A DNA stretch of 64,000 nt from Flavicella sp965243265 (GCA_965243265.1 CBDEUL010000008.1:118786-182785), one strand, 5' to 3'; shown: positions 26,124 through 34,860, counted from the stretch's first letter. Program-made: numbers and translations. The notes: a model not told the origin generated them from the letters alone.

Positions 26124-26777
26124 CTAGAACAACCTTCTATAAAACTCATATTTAACACCCAATGTCAATTGCCTATTTTTAATATGAATTCCTTGTGAAT
26201 AGCTCCCTTCTCCATCTGTCATATTCACTAAACCATGGTAATACTTCAAACTTAAAACAAACCCGTTGTCTAGTATTTTTTGAACAGAGGCCCTCACTCC
26301 AAAATCTATTTTTTGATACCTATCAACCTCTATCGTTCCATCAAAATCTGGATAAGCCTCTGACTCTAATTCTACAAAATTATTAATATTTATAGAAGCT
26401 TGTCCTCCTAAAGTATATATAAAATCATTGTGTTCTATTCCATAGCTAATAGGCACAGAAACATAGTATCCTCTTAATTGATAGCTCTCTTCGAAAACCC
26501 CTTCTTCAGAACCACTACCACCAAATACTTCTCTCATAAAAGTACTGTTAGAAGTAAGTAAAGTATACAATAACTCTATTTCTATTAAAGATTTTGAATT
26601 GAAGTACCTATCATAATAAACTCCTATATTACCTGAATATCCTATTTTTTCATCGCCTATTGAAAACGCATCTTTAATTCTAGAAACCCCCGCATCAAAA
26701 GAAACTCCCAAAACATCTTGTTGAGCACCTACTTTAAAGAAACTTAAAACTAGTACTAAAATTAGTATCCTTTTCAT
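26124..26777 (-). CDS. Outer-membrane beta-barrel protein (porin-like family)
   Basis: 217 residues counting from MKRILILVLVLSFFKVGAQ, a signal peptide with an AQ cleavage site; an ATG eight codons upstream gives a less typical Lys-rich start. The mature protein has alternating beta strands ending in an aromatic residue (GVKYEFYRRLF), as in 8-stranded barrels of the flavobacterial outer-membrane beta-barrel family. Segments such as SLIEIELLYTLL, YYVSVPISYGIE and FVLSLKYYHGLV look like transmembrane strands. It lies 60 bases downstream of metZ on the same strand. Cargo unknown. Confidence 0.7.
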   Translation of the reverse strand: MKRILILVLVLSFFKVGAQQDVLGVSFDAGVSRIKDAFSIGDEKIGYSGNIGVYYDRYFNSKSLIEIELLYTLLTSNSTFMREVFGGSGSEEGVFEESYQLRGYYVSVPISYGIEHNDFIYTLGGQASININNFVELESEAYPDFDGTIEVDRYQKIDFGVRASVQKILDNGFVLSLKYYHGLVNMTDGEGSYSQGIHIKNRQLTLGVKYEFYRRLF

Positions 26778-26837
26778 AACCTTTTTTTTATTCTCCTTCA
26801 TAACTTTAAAAAGCTATGAAAAGTATTTAATTAAAAT

Positions 26838-28025
26838 CTATATTGCTTCCAATGCTTGATTAATGTCAGCAATAATATCCTCTATATGTTCTAGTCCCAA
26901 AGAACAACGGACTGTACCGTCTAAAATACCGACAGCTTCTTTGTCTTCTTTTTCTAATTTAGCATGTGTTGTAGATGCTGGGTGTGTTACAATAGTTCTA
27001 GTATCTCCTAAATTTGCTGAAAGTGAACACATTTTAATAGTGTCAAAAAATGTTTTTCCTCCTGCTACTCCTCCTTCTACTTCAAAAGCTACAATAGTAC
27101 CCCCTAACTTCATTTGTTTGATAGCTATCTCATACTGTGGATGTGATTTTAAAAATGGATATTTTACCCATTTTACTTTTGGATGCTCTTCTAAGAATTC
27201 AGCCAACTTTAAGGCATTGTCGCATTGTTTATCACAACGTACAGCCAAGGTCTCTAAACTTTTTGACAACACCCAAGCATTGAACGGAGATAAAGCCGGT
27301 CCTGTTAGCCTTGAAAACAAATAAATTTCACGAATCAATTCTTTCGAACCCACCGTAATACCACCTAAAACTCTTCCTTGTCCGTCTATCAGTTTTGTTG
27401 CTGAATGAATTACCAAATCAGCTCCAAACTTAATAGGTTGTTGCAAATAAGGCGTAGCAAAACAATTGTCTATAATCAACAATACATTGTGCTTTTTAGC
27501 AATGGCGCTCAACTTTTCTAAATCCAGTACATCTACTCCTGGATTGGTTGGTGTTTCTGCGTAAATAAATTTTGTATTCGGCTGAATTAAACTTTCTACA
27601 GAGTCTACCTCATTCACTCCAAAATACGTAGTTTCAATTCCCCATTTAGGAAAATATTTTGTAAACAATCCGTGTGTAGCTCCAAAAACAGATCTTGCAG
27701 ATACAATATGATCTCCTGAGCTTAACAAAGCTGCAAATGTAGAATAAATAGCTGCCATACCTGAAGCAAAGGCAAAACCATCTTCTGCCCCTTCCATCTT
27801 ACAGATTTTCTCTACAAATTCAGATGTATTTGGGTTGCTATATCTACTATATAAATCGCGCTGTTTTTCTTCAGCAAAAGAAGCACGCATCTCCTCAGCA
27901 TCATCAAATACAAAACCTGAAGTTAAATATAATGGTGTTGAGTGTTCTTTAAATTGTGTTCTTTCTGACTGTGTTCTTACAGCTTCTGTTTCGAAATGCT
28001 TTTTTTCCATTGTGTATATACTCAA
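26838..28025 (-). CDS. metZ: O-succinylhomoserine sulfhydrylase-type PLP enzyme (MetZ)
   Basis: 395 residues of the Cys/Met metabolism PLP family. ASGMAAIYSTFAALLSSGDHI, IDNCFATPYLQQPI, and the PLP lysine in VIHSATKLIDGQGR. MetZ-type enzymes make homocysteine directly from acyl-homoserine and sulfide. Since MetX and MetY are also present, the acyl donor (acetyl or succinyl) used here is uncertain. It follows thrA and metX on the same strand with no terminator between, so it probably belongs to the SAM-I-controlled transcript. Confidence 0.88.
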   Translation of the reverse strand: MSIYTMEKKHFETEAVRTQSERTQFKEHSTPLYLTSGFVFDDAEEMRASFAEEKQRDLYSRYSNPNTSEFVEKICKMEGAEDGFAFASGMAAIYSTFAALLSSGDHIVSARSVFGATHGLFTKYFPKWGIETTYFGVNEVDSVESLIQPNTKFIYAETPTNPGVDVLDLEKLSAIAKKHNVLLIIDNCFATPYLQQPIKFGADLVIHSATKLIDGQGRVLGGITVGSKELIREIYLFSRLTGPALSPFNAWVLSKSLETLAVRCDKQCDNALKLAEFLEEHPKVKWVKYPFLKSHPQYEIAIKQMKLGGTIVAFEVEGGVAGGKTFFDTIKMCSLSANLGDTRTIVTHPASTTHAKLEKEDKEAVGILDGTVRCSLGLEHIEDIIADINQALEAI

Positions 28026-28137
28026 TTATTGAATTTTATATTTCAAAAACTCAATGTGTATTTTTAATCTTTGGTTTGATAAACTTTTTCTAATCTCTAC
28101 TCCAACAACGTATTTATCAAACTTTACTTTTATTCTT

Positions 28138-30561
28138 TTAAAGTCCTCCTTCAGACAATCTTAATATATCTCCAAAAACTCCACGTGCTGTTACATGCGC
28201 TCCTGCTCCTGCTCCTTGAATTACAATTGGCTGCTCTCCGTAAGATTCCGTATAAATTTCAAAAATAGAATCTGCTCCTTTTACTTGCCCCAAAGCTGAA
28301 TCGCTAGATACAGACACCAACTTCACTTCTAGAGTTCCTTTTTCTGAAGACAAATCTCCATGTAATTCTCCTATATAACGCAATACGTTTCCTGATTCTT
28401 GGTTTTCTTTTGCTTCTTTATACACAGGATCAAATTGCTCTAAGCTTTCTAAAAACTCAACTGTATCTCCTCCTCTTAAACTTTCAGGAATTAAATTGTG
28501 TATTTGAACATCTGAAAATTCATTTTTTAAATCCAATTCTCGTGCTAATATCAATAACTTTCTTCCTACATCATTTCCATTCAAATCTTCACGAGGATCT
28601 GGTTCTGTAAATCCTTTATCAATCGCATCTTGAAGAACCGTACTAAATTGATCTTCATTTGCAGAAAAATTATTAAACAAGTAACTCAATGTTCCCGAAA
28701 ACACTCCTTTGATACGTGTAATATTTTCTCCTGAGTGGTGTAATACTCGTATTGTATCAATTAAAGGAAGTCCTGCTCCTACATTGGTTTCGTACAAGTA
28801 ACTCTTTTTATTTTGCTTTAGTTTATTTCTTAATTCTTCATAAAAATCATAAGAAATAGTATTCCCTATTTTATTTGATGAAACTAAATTGAATCCACTT
28901 TCTACAAACGGAATATAATTCTCTACAAAAGCTGCATTTGCCGTATTATCTACAGCTATTAGGTTTTCTAAATGATTTTTATGTGCAAATTCTATCACCT
29001 CTTCTACCGAACAAACTGTACCTTCAGCATTCAAAACTTCTTTCCAGTTTTGTTGAATTCCAGAAGTATTTAACAAAACCTTTTTAGAATTGGCTACTGC
29101 AAAAATATTCAAGTCTACTCCTTTTCTCTTTAATATCTTAGCCTTGCTTTCCAATACCTGATCTACCAGAGTTCCCCCTACCAAACCAACACCAAAAATA
29201 GCAATGTTAATGGTTTTAGATATTCCAAAAATTTCACCGTGAATTACGTTTACCGCTTTGTGTAAATCTCCATTATCTACTACCAAACATACATTTCTAC
29301 CTGCAACGGTATTGTTTATCAAAATTGGCTCAATACTATTACGTATCAATGCACTGTAAGAACTATTGAACGATGCCAAGGTTTTTCCTAAAGTAGACAC
29401 TACAGAAACATTGTTTCTAATTTCAATTTTAGTAACATCTTTAGTTAAAAAGTCTAAATTGAATTCATTTGCCAATGCTTCTCTTGCTTTTCTTGCTTGT
29501 GTAGCAGAAACCACAAAACTAATTCCTCTTTCAGAAGATCCTTGTGAAATAATACTAACACTAATATTTTCTTTACTCAAAGCTGTAAATACACGAGCAT
29601 CAACTCCTACTTTTCCTAGCAAGCCTTTTCCTTCTAAGTTAATCAGCGCCATATTTTCTAAAACCGAAATAGCCTTTATTCCGTCTTTAGAAGCGTGTTC
29701 ATTTGTAATTAATGTACCTGCATTATTAGGTTCAAATGTATTTAAAATGCGTAATGGTATATTTTTTTCTACCAAAGGAATCATTGCTTTGGCATTTAAT
29801 ATATGTGCGCCAAAATTTGCCAAATCGTTTGCTTCTTTAAACGATAAATTTTCTATTTTTTTTGCATTAGACACCAGTTCTGGATTTGCTGTATAAATAC
29901 CATCTACATGTGTATAATTTTGCAATTCTTCTGCTCCTAAATAATTTGCCAACAATGCTGCTGAATAATTACTTCCATTTCTTCCTAAAGTAGTCGTTTC
30001 ATTTTCTAAGCTAGAAGCTATAAAACCTGTTACTAGGTGTACTGTATTCTTTGTATCTGCTTGTTTAAAAAATTCTACAACATTGTGTTTTGAAAGATCC
30101 TCTTGCAGTTCTGCATTTCCAAATGTATCGTCTGTTTTTAATAAAGTTCTAGAGTCGACAATAGTTGTCGACACTCCTTGCTCTTCTAACAAACTTGCTA
30201 CTAATTTTATAGACAATAACTCTCCTTGGGCAAGTACCAAATCTTTAATTTTTGGACTGTAATCTCCCAATAAGTTTACTCCTTCAAATATTTTCTCTAA
30301 AAATGAAAACTCTTCAGTGTAATCCATATCTGGTTTCGGCTGTAACTGATAAGCTTTAAACTCTTCAAATACTTGTTTATAAGAAGTGTTTTTCTTTGCT
30401 TTATCTAACAAACGTTCCAAATCATTTGTTGTAGTTCCTCTTGCTGATAGCGTTACTACAATAGCTTCATTCGCTTTTTTCTTAGCACTAATTATTTCTA
30501 ATACACTGCTAAAACCTTTACCGTTTGCTAATGATTTTCCTCCGAATTTTAATACTTTCAT
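28138..30561 (-). CDS. thrA: Bifunctional aspartokinase / homoserine dehydrogenase
   Basis: 807 residues, standard for the fused enzyme. Aspartokinase domain ~1-285 (KVLKFGGKSLANGKGF; TLGRNGSNYSAALLA), ACT regulatory region ~300-450, and homoserine dehydrogenase ~455-807 (FGVGLVGGTLVDQVL; ETNVGAGLPLIDTIR; GTLSYLFNNF). It catalyses the first and third steps from aspartate to homoserine. It lies 72 bases after metX and upstream of metZ, so the gene order follows the metabolic flow to homocysteine. Threonine feedback is expected from the family. Confidence 0.96.
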   Translation of the reverse strand: MKVLKFGGKSLANGKGFSSVLEIISAKKKANEAIVVTLSARGTTTNDLERLLDKAKKNTSYKQVFEEFKAYQLQPKPDMDYTEEFSFLEKIFEGVNLLGDYSPKIKDLVLAQGELLSIKLVASLLEEQGVSTTIVDSRTLLKTDDTFGNAELQEDLSKHNVVEFFKQADTKNTVHLVTGFIASSLENETTTLGRNGSNYSAALLANYLGAEELQNYTHVDGIYTANPELVSNAKKIENLSFKEANDLANFGAHILNAKAMIPLVEKNIPLRILNTFEPNNAGTLITNEHASKDGIKAISVLENMALINLEGKGLLGKVGVDARVFTALSKENISVSIISQGSSERGISFVVSATQARKAREALANEFNLDFLTKDVTKIEIRNNVSVVSTLGKTLASFNSSYSALIRNSIEPILINNTVAGRNVCLVVDNGDLHKAVNVIHGEIFGISKTINIAIFGVGLVGGTLVDQVLESKAKILKRKGVDLNIFAVANSKKVLLNTSGIQQNWKEVLNAEGTVCSVEEVIEFAHKNHLENLIAVDNTANAAFVENYIPFVESGFNLVSSNKIGNTISYDFYEELRNKLKQNKKSYLYETNVGAGLPLIDTIRVLHHSGENITRIKGVFSGTLSYLFNNFSANEDQFSTVLQDAIDKGFTEPDPREDLNGNDVGRKLLILARELDLKNEFSDVQIHNLIPESLRGGDTVEFLESLEQFDPVYKEAKENQESGNVLRYIGELHGDLSSEKGTLEVKLVSVSSDSALGQVKGADSIFEIYTESYGEQPIVIQGAGAGAHVTARGVFGDILRLSEGGL

Positions 30562-30633
30562 TTTGTTGTTTGTTCAACTGTATTTTGTAAAATCACGTTT
30601 GTCCGTTCGTGTTTTATGCTTGCATACAGTTTG

Positions 30634-31608
30634 TTAAAATATATCTTTCAATAATTCTTTCAATTGTTCATCTTCAACCAAAAACCCATCGTGTCCGTGA
30701 ATTGAATTCAACTCTTTATAAACACTCTTAATTTGTAGATTATCTAATCGCTCTTTTGTTTCTCTATTTTCCTCTGGCACAAAAAAGAAATCAGAATCTA
30801 TTCCTATTTGGGTGATTTTTGCTTTGATTAATGGAGCTACATCTTCAAATGTCCCTCTATCTCTTGTTATATCTAAAGTACTTAGCAAGTTATTTACCAT
30901 TTTATAAGCTTTTAAATGAAACCTTGTTTCTAACTTATACCCATGGTGCAACAACCAACTTTCTACATTTGAAATTCCTAAATCTTCGTTGATACTTCTA
31001 TGAAATTTTTCTCTAAACGAAGCCGCTGTTCTATAAAACAACATTGCCATCATACGTGCATCGTGAACAGGTTTTCTTGAGTTTAACAAAATTTGCTCTT
31101 GTACTTTATTGTGTGCTAAAATCCAATCTGCCGCTTTCCAATCGGAAGCTATGGATACTAGATGTTCTGCTAAATCAGGAAAAGAGACTGCCATTTCCCA
31201 AGCAATTCCTCCTCCTAAAGAACCTCCCACAATAGCAAACAATTTTTCAATTTCCAAACCTTTCAATGCCAATCCAAAAAGCTTTCCAACATCACGTGCC
31301 GTAAAATCTTTATAATTCTCTATAAGGTTGTCTGGTTTCTTATCATATCCGTTTCCAGGTATGTTAAACCCTATAACTGTATATTTATTAGTATCTATTA
31401 AATTTCCTTCAGAAATAATTCCTTTCCACCATCCTGAATGTGGACTAGCAATATCAGAATTCCCTGTCAAAGCATGATTTACCAAAATAATAGGTGCTGT
31501 ATGCAGCTCTTGACCAAAGACTTCGTATGAAAGTTCAATTTCGTCATAAACCACACCTGTTTCGGTAGTGAAATTTTCTATAGAATGATATTTTAACGTA
31601 CTATTCAA
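30634..31608 (-). CDS. metX: Homoserine O-acetyltransferase (MetX)
   Basis: 324 residues of the alpha/beta-hydrolase MetX family. LVNHALTGNSDIA, nucleophile elbow VGGSLGGGIAWEMA with the catalytic Ser, and the C-terminal Asp/His region ending SIHGHDGFLVE. It activates homoserine with acetyl-CoA. It is the first gene of metX-thrA-metZ and carries a SAM-I riboswitch in its leader (31700-31816), so it should be repressed when SAM is high. Acetyl versus succinyl specificity cannot be settled by eye. Confidence 0.94.
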   Translation of the reverse strand: MNSTLKYHSIENFTTETGVVYDEIELSYEVFGQELHTAPIILVNHALTGNSDIASPHSGWWKGIISEGNLIDTNKYTVIGFNIPGNGYDKKPDNLIENYKDFTARDVGKLFGLALKGLEIEKLFAIVGGSLGGGIAWEMAVSFPDLAEHLVSIASDWKAADWILAHNKVQEQILLNSRKPVHDARMMAMLFYRTAASFREKFHRSINEDLGISNVESWLLHHGYKLETRFHLKAYKMVNNLLSTLDITRDRGTFEDVAPLIKAKITQIGIDSDFFFVPEENRETKERLDNLQIKSVYKELNSIHGHDGFLVEDEQLKELLKDIF

Positions 31609-31699
31609 GGGTTTCTTTTTTATTTAATTGACATACTTTTTAGCCTTCTAAAGGATTAAAACTGTTATAAATTAAGGTACAAGAATCTGATAATACGTG

Positions 31700-31816
31700 G
31701 GTTATCTATCCGAAGTTGTAAATAACTTTTAGGTAGAATTTAGCACCTTCTTTACAAAAGAATAAAGGGTTGCTAAGGCTTCCATGGGTCTAATCCCTCT
31801 GCCTTTCTTGATAACA
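31700..31816 (-). ncRNA. SAM-I (S-box) riboswitch upstream of metX
   Basis: On the minus strand the S-box core is read in order: P1 strand TTATC (from 31814), GGCAGAGGGATTAGACCC, GAAGCCTTAGCAACCC, AAGGTGCTAAATTCTACC, then CGGATAGATAAC closing P1. These match the conserved SAM-I blocks, including the kink-turn region and the GCAACC segment. The metX ATG is about 90 bases downstream. No clear intrinsic terminator follows, so control may be translational or by a weak hairpin near 31640-31665. Confidence 0.93.
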
Positions 31817-31843
31817 ATTTCAATAAATATATGAACTCGGTTG

Positions 31844-31851
31844 CAAAAATA
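31844..31851 (-). promoter_or_regulatory. -7 element of the metX transcript
   Basis: TATTTTTG on the minus strand about 30 bases before the riboswitch start, with a possible TTG -33 at 31868-31870. This gives metX-thrA-metZ a start independent of metY. Confidence 0.5.
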
Positions 31852-31901
31852 TAAATTATTTGAATACCAACCACCTTTCTACTTGTATTATTTTGGTAGT
31901 T

Positions 31902-31946
31902 AAAAGCCAACAATCTAAAGTTTTAGGCAATAGATCATTGGCTTTT
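31902..31946 (-). terminator. metY terminator
   Basis: Arms AAAAGCCAA and TTGGCTTTT with a 27-base loop, just after the metY stop. Confidence 0.6.
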
Positions 31947-31951
31947 AGATA

Positions 31952-33226
31952 TTATAATGACTTAAATGCGTTTTCTAAATCGGCTTTTAAATCTTCTACA
32001 GATTCTAAACCTACAGACAAACGTATCAAATCTTGCGTTACTCCAGCTCCTGCTTGCTCTTCAACAGTTAATTGCTGATGTGTAGTACTTGCTGGGTGAA
32101 TAATCAATGATTTTGTATCTCCAATATTTGCTAGTAATGAAAATATTTCTGTAGCATCTGTTAATTTCTTAGCTGCTTCAAAACCTCCTTTTACTCCAAA
32201 AGTAACCAATCCACTTTGCCCCTTTGGCAAATATTTTTTAGCCAATGTATTGTACTTACTGCTTTCTAAACCTGGATAATTTACCCAAGCAACCTCGTCT
32301 CTTGACTCTAACCATTTTGCCAATTCTAAAGCATTTTCACTGTGTTGCTTAATTCTTACTGGCAATGTTTCTAACCCTTGAATAATTTGAAATGCATTGA
32401 ATGGACTTAATGCACCACCAAAATCACGCAAACCTTCTAATATCAACTTAAATGTAAATGCTGCTGCTCCTAAAGCTTCACTATACACCAATCCGTGGTA
32501 CCCTGCAGAAGGTTCTGTGAATTCTGGAAATTTACCGTTTGTCCAATCAAAAGTTCCTGCATCAATAATAGCACCTCCCAATGAGTTTCCTTGTCCGCCA
32601 ATATATTTAGTCAATGAGTGAATTACCAAGTTAGCTCCGTGTTTAATTGGGTTTAATAGCCCTGGAGTAGCTACTGTATTATCTACTATAAAAGGAACTT
32701 GTGCTGCTTTTGCTTCTTCAGAAATTGCTTCTAAATCCAATACATCTAGTTTTGGGTTTCCTAATGATTCTACAAAGAAAGCTCTGGTATTATCTTGTAC
32801 GGCTGCTTTAAACTCTTCTGGCTTTGACGCATCTACAAACGTAGTTGTAATTCCTAATCTTGGTAAAGTTACATTTAACAATGTATAAGTACCTCCATAC
32901 AAACTACTCGATGCAACAATATGATCTCCTGCTCTTAATAAAGTCATCAACCCTGTTGCTATTGCAGATGTTCCTGAAGCAAAAACTACAGCTCCAACCC
33001 CACCTTCTATAGCAGCCAAACGCTTTTGTAAAATATCATTTGTTGGATTGTTCAATCGTGTATAAATAAACCCTAATTCTTTTAAAGAAAATAAATTAGC
33101 TGCATGATCTGTATGATCAAAAACATAAGATGATGTTTGATAAATTGGTACTGCTCTCGTTCCTCCTGTTTCCGTTGTTTCATGCCCTGCATGCAACGCT
33201 TGTGTTGAAATGTTTTGTGTACTCAT
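31952..33226 (-). CDS. metY: O-acetylhomoserine sulfhydrylase (MetY)
   Basis: 424 residues, the longer MetY type of PLP sulfhydrylase. FASGTSAIATGLMTLLRAGDH, VDNTVATPGLLNPI, PLP lysine in VIHSLTKYIGGQGNSLGG, and the MetY-specific insert SAGYHGLVYSEALGAAAF. It condenses O-acetylhomoserine with sulfide to homocysteine, and can also make cysteine from O-acetylserine in some species. It is transcribed separately from metX: it has its own promoter, a 24-codon leader ORF and an attenuator-like terminator before its ATG. Confidence 0.94.
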   Translation of the reverse strand: MSTQNISTQALHAGHETTETGGTRAVPIYQTSSYVFDHTDHAANLFSLKELGFIYTRLNNPTNDILQKRLAAIEGGVGAVVFASGTSAIATGLMTLLRAGDHIVASSSLYGGTYTLLNVTLPRLGITTTFVDASKPEEFKAAVQDNTRAFFVESLGNPKLDVLDLEAISEEAKAAQVPFIVDNTVATPGLLNPIKHGANLVIHSLTKYIGGQGNSLGGAIIDAGTFDWTNGKFPEFTEPSAGYHGLVYSEALGAAAFTFKLILEGLRDFGGALSPFNAFQIIQGLETLPVRIKQHSENALELAKWLESRDEVAWVNYPGLESSKYNTLAKKYLPKGQSGLVTFGVKGGFEAAKKLTDATEIFSLLANIGDTKSLIIHPASTTHQQLTVEEQAGAGVTQDLIRLSVGLESVEDLKADLENAFKSL

Positions 33227-33260
33227 AATGTTATTTTTGATAATTTAAATTTTGAATATA

Positions 33261-33295
33261 AAAAAAGCCTCTATAGAAATTCTATAGAGGCTTTT
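33261..33295 (-). terminator. Leader terminator (attenuator) before metY
   Basis: Arms AAAAGCCTCTATAGAA and TTCTATAGAGGCTTTT, followed by T residues on the minus strand, placed between the leader ORF stop and the metY ATG. The 5' arm (33290-33281) can alternatively pair with TCTGTAGAGG inside the leader ORF. Confidence 0.88.
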
Positions 33296-33315
33296 ACTTT
33301 ATGTATTGCTTAACT

Positions 33316-33390
33316 TTACACAATAGCATCCTCTACAGAACTTGTTCCGCACATTATTGAAGCCATCATTGTATTGTTAAATTTTTTCAT
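33316..33390 (-). CDS. Putative metY leader peptide, 24 residues, Met/Cys-containing
   Basis: An ATG at 33390 opens a 24-codon frame ending TAA at 33316. The peptide begins MKKFNNTMMASIMC and continues GTSSVEDAIV. It has four Met codons including the start (ATG ATG at codons 8-9, ATG at 13) and a Cys at 14. The start lies ~19 bases after a perfect promoter -7 box and the frame ends 21 bases before a terminator hairpin. Codons 18-21 (TCT GTA GAG G) are complementary to the terminator 5' arm. The layout is that of a ribosome-sensing attenuator; translation is not proven. Confidence 0.75.
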   Translation of the reverse strand: MKKFNNTMMASIMCGTSSVEDAIV

Positions 33391-33408
33391 TGTTTTATTT
33401 TCTACGAA

Positions 33409-33439
33409 CAAATGTAGAAAGAATTTTAGATTCTGCAAA
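33409..33439 (-). promoter_or_regulatory. Promoter of the metY leader transcript
   Basis: On the minus strand TTTG (33439-33436), a 19-base spacer, then TACATTTG (33416-33409), an exact fit to the Bacteroidota consensus. Confidence 0.75.
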
Positions 33440-33456
33440 TATTCATTTCTTTTTTA

Positions 33457-33464
33457 TAAATTTG
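33457..33464 (+). promoter_or_regulatory. -7 element of the metK promoter
   Basis: TAAATTTG on the plus strand, ~14 bases before the riboswitch; divergent from the metY promoter. Confidence 0.55.
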
Positions 33465-33477
33465 CCCCTATAAATTA

Positions 33478-33530
33478 TTGAGGAAAGATTTGACTGATTG
33501 CCACCTCGTTAAAAAAGAGCTAAAGCAGTA
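33478..33530 (+). ncRNA. SAM-II riboswitch upstream of metK
   Basis: P1 arms GAGG (33480-33483) and CCTC (33504-33507) enclose a loop with the conserved GATTTGACTGATTGCCA. It is followed by GTTAAAAAAGAGCTAAAG and then CAGT (33526-33529), which pairs with ACTG in the loop to form the H-type pseudoknot. This matches SAM-II (the metA motif) in order and spacing. The ATG of metK is 74 bases further on. Downstream CTTTAG plus five T (33545-33555) can pair with CTAAAG of the riboswitch core and may be the expression platform. Confidence 0.85.
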
Positions 33531-33603
33531 ATTCAACACTACTTCTTTAGTTTTTCGTGGTAATTTTTCTGTTTCTTTCCGACAAACTGAAAAATTTAAT
33601 ACA

Positions 33604-34860
33604 ATGTCATATTTATTTACATCTGAATCTGTTTCAGAAGGACACCCAGATAAAATTGCTGATCAAATATCAGACGCTTTAATCGATAACTTTATGGCTT
33701 TTGATCCTGAATCAAAAGTAGCATGTGAAACTTTAGTTACAACAGGACAGGTTGTACTAGCCGGTGAAGTAAAATCATCTACGTATTTAGACGTTCAAAA
33801 AATAGCTAGAGAAACAATTAATAAAATTGGATACACAAAAGGAGAATATCAATTTGATGGAAATTCTTGTGGTGTATTATCTGCCATTCACGAACAATCT
33901 GATGATATTAACCGTGGTGTAGACAGGGCTACAAAAGAAGAACAAGGTGCTGGTGACCAAGGAATGATGTTTGGGTACGCCACTAATGAAACAGACAATT
34001 TTATGCCTTTAGCTTTAGAGCTTTCTCATAGATTGTTAAAAGAATTGGCGGCTTTACGTAGAGAAGAAAAAGAGATTCCTTACTTACGTCCAGATGCTAA
34101 AAGTCAAGTAACAATTCAATATTCTGACGACAACAAGCCAGAAAGAATTGAAGCAATTGTTATTTCTACACAACATGATGATTTTGATGCTGATGATGTT
34201 AAAATGTTATCCAAAATTAAAGCGGATATTATTAACATTTTAATCCCTCGTGTAAAAGCAGGCTTAAAACCAGAAATACAAGCTTTGTTTGGTGACGATA
34301 TCAAGTTCCACATAAACCCTACAGGAAAATTCGTTATTGGAGGTCCTCATGGAGATGCTGGATTAACTGGAAGAAAAATTATTGTGGATACTTACGGAGG
34401 TAAAGGTGCTCACGGTGGTGGTGCTTTTAGTGGTAAAGACCCTAGTAAAGTAGATAGATCTGCTGCTTATGCAACCCGTCATATTGCTAAAAACTTGGTA
34501 GCTGCTGGATTGGCAGATGAAATTTTAGTACAAGTTTCTTACGCTATTGGTGTTGTAGAACCTATGGGAATATTTATAGATACTTATGGTACTTCAAAAG
34601 TAGACCTTACAGACGGTGAAATTGCTTCCAAAGTAAGTACAATCTTTGACATGCGCCCTATTGCTATTGAAGAGAGGCTAAAACTTAGAAATCCTATTTA
34701 TTTAGAAACGGCTGCTTATGGACATATGGGAAGAACTCCTGAAGTTAAAACGGTTCGTTACACTTCTCCTAGCGGTGAAACGGTAGAAAAAGAAGTCGAA
34801 ACTTTTACTTGGGAAAAACTAGATTATGTTGAAAAAGTAAAAACTGCTTTTGAGTTATAA
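33604..34860 (+). CDS. metK: S-adenosylmethionine synthetase
   Basis: 418 residues, typical bacterial MetK. Start region FTSESVSEGHPDKIADQISDA with the catalytic His, GAGDQGMMFGYAT (the GAGDQG hexapeptide), and GGAFSGKDPSKVDRSAAYA (P-loop-like motif). It makes SAM from methionine and ATP. It is divergent from metY, and its leader holds a SAM-II riboswitch, so the product can shut off its own synthesis. An AU-rich hairpin (33562-33596) sits directly before the start codon. A strong terminator follows. Confidence 0.97.
   Translation: MSYLFTSESVSEGHPDKIADQISDALIDNFMAFDPESKVACETLVTTGQVVLAGEVKSSTYLDVQKIARETINKIGYTKGEYQFDGNSCGVLSAIHEQSDDINRGVDRATKEEQGAGDQGMMFGYATNETDNFMPLALELSHRLLKELAALRREEKEIPYLRPDAKSQVTIQYSDDNKPERIEAIVISTQHDDFDADDVKMLSKIKADIINILIPRVKAGLKPEIQALFGDDIKFHINPTGKFVIGGPHGDAGLTGRKIIVDTYGGKGAHGGGAFSGKDPSKVDRSAAYATRHIAKNLVAAGLADEILVQVSYAIGVVEPMGIFIDTYGTSKVDLTDGEIASKVSTIFDMRPIAIEERLKLRNPIYLETAAYGHMGRTPEVKTVRYTSPSGETVEKEVETFTWEKLDYVEKVKTAFEL

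Noticed and set aside
26863..27324. 153-codon open frame on the plus strand inside metZ
   Set aside because: Antisense shadow with Ser/Pro/Lys-rich composition and no motif.
29366..29896. 176-codon open frame on the plus strand inside thrA
   Set aside because: Antisense shadow of a well-supported gene; low-complexity composition, no motif, no promoter.
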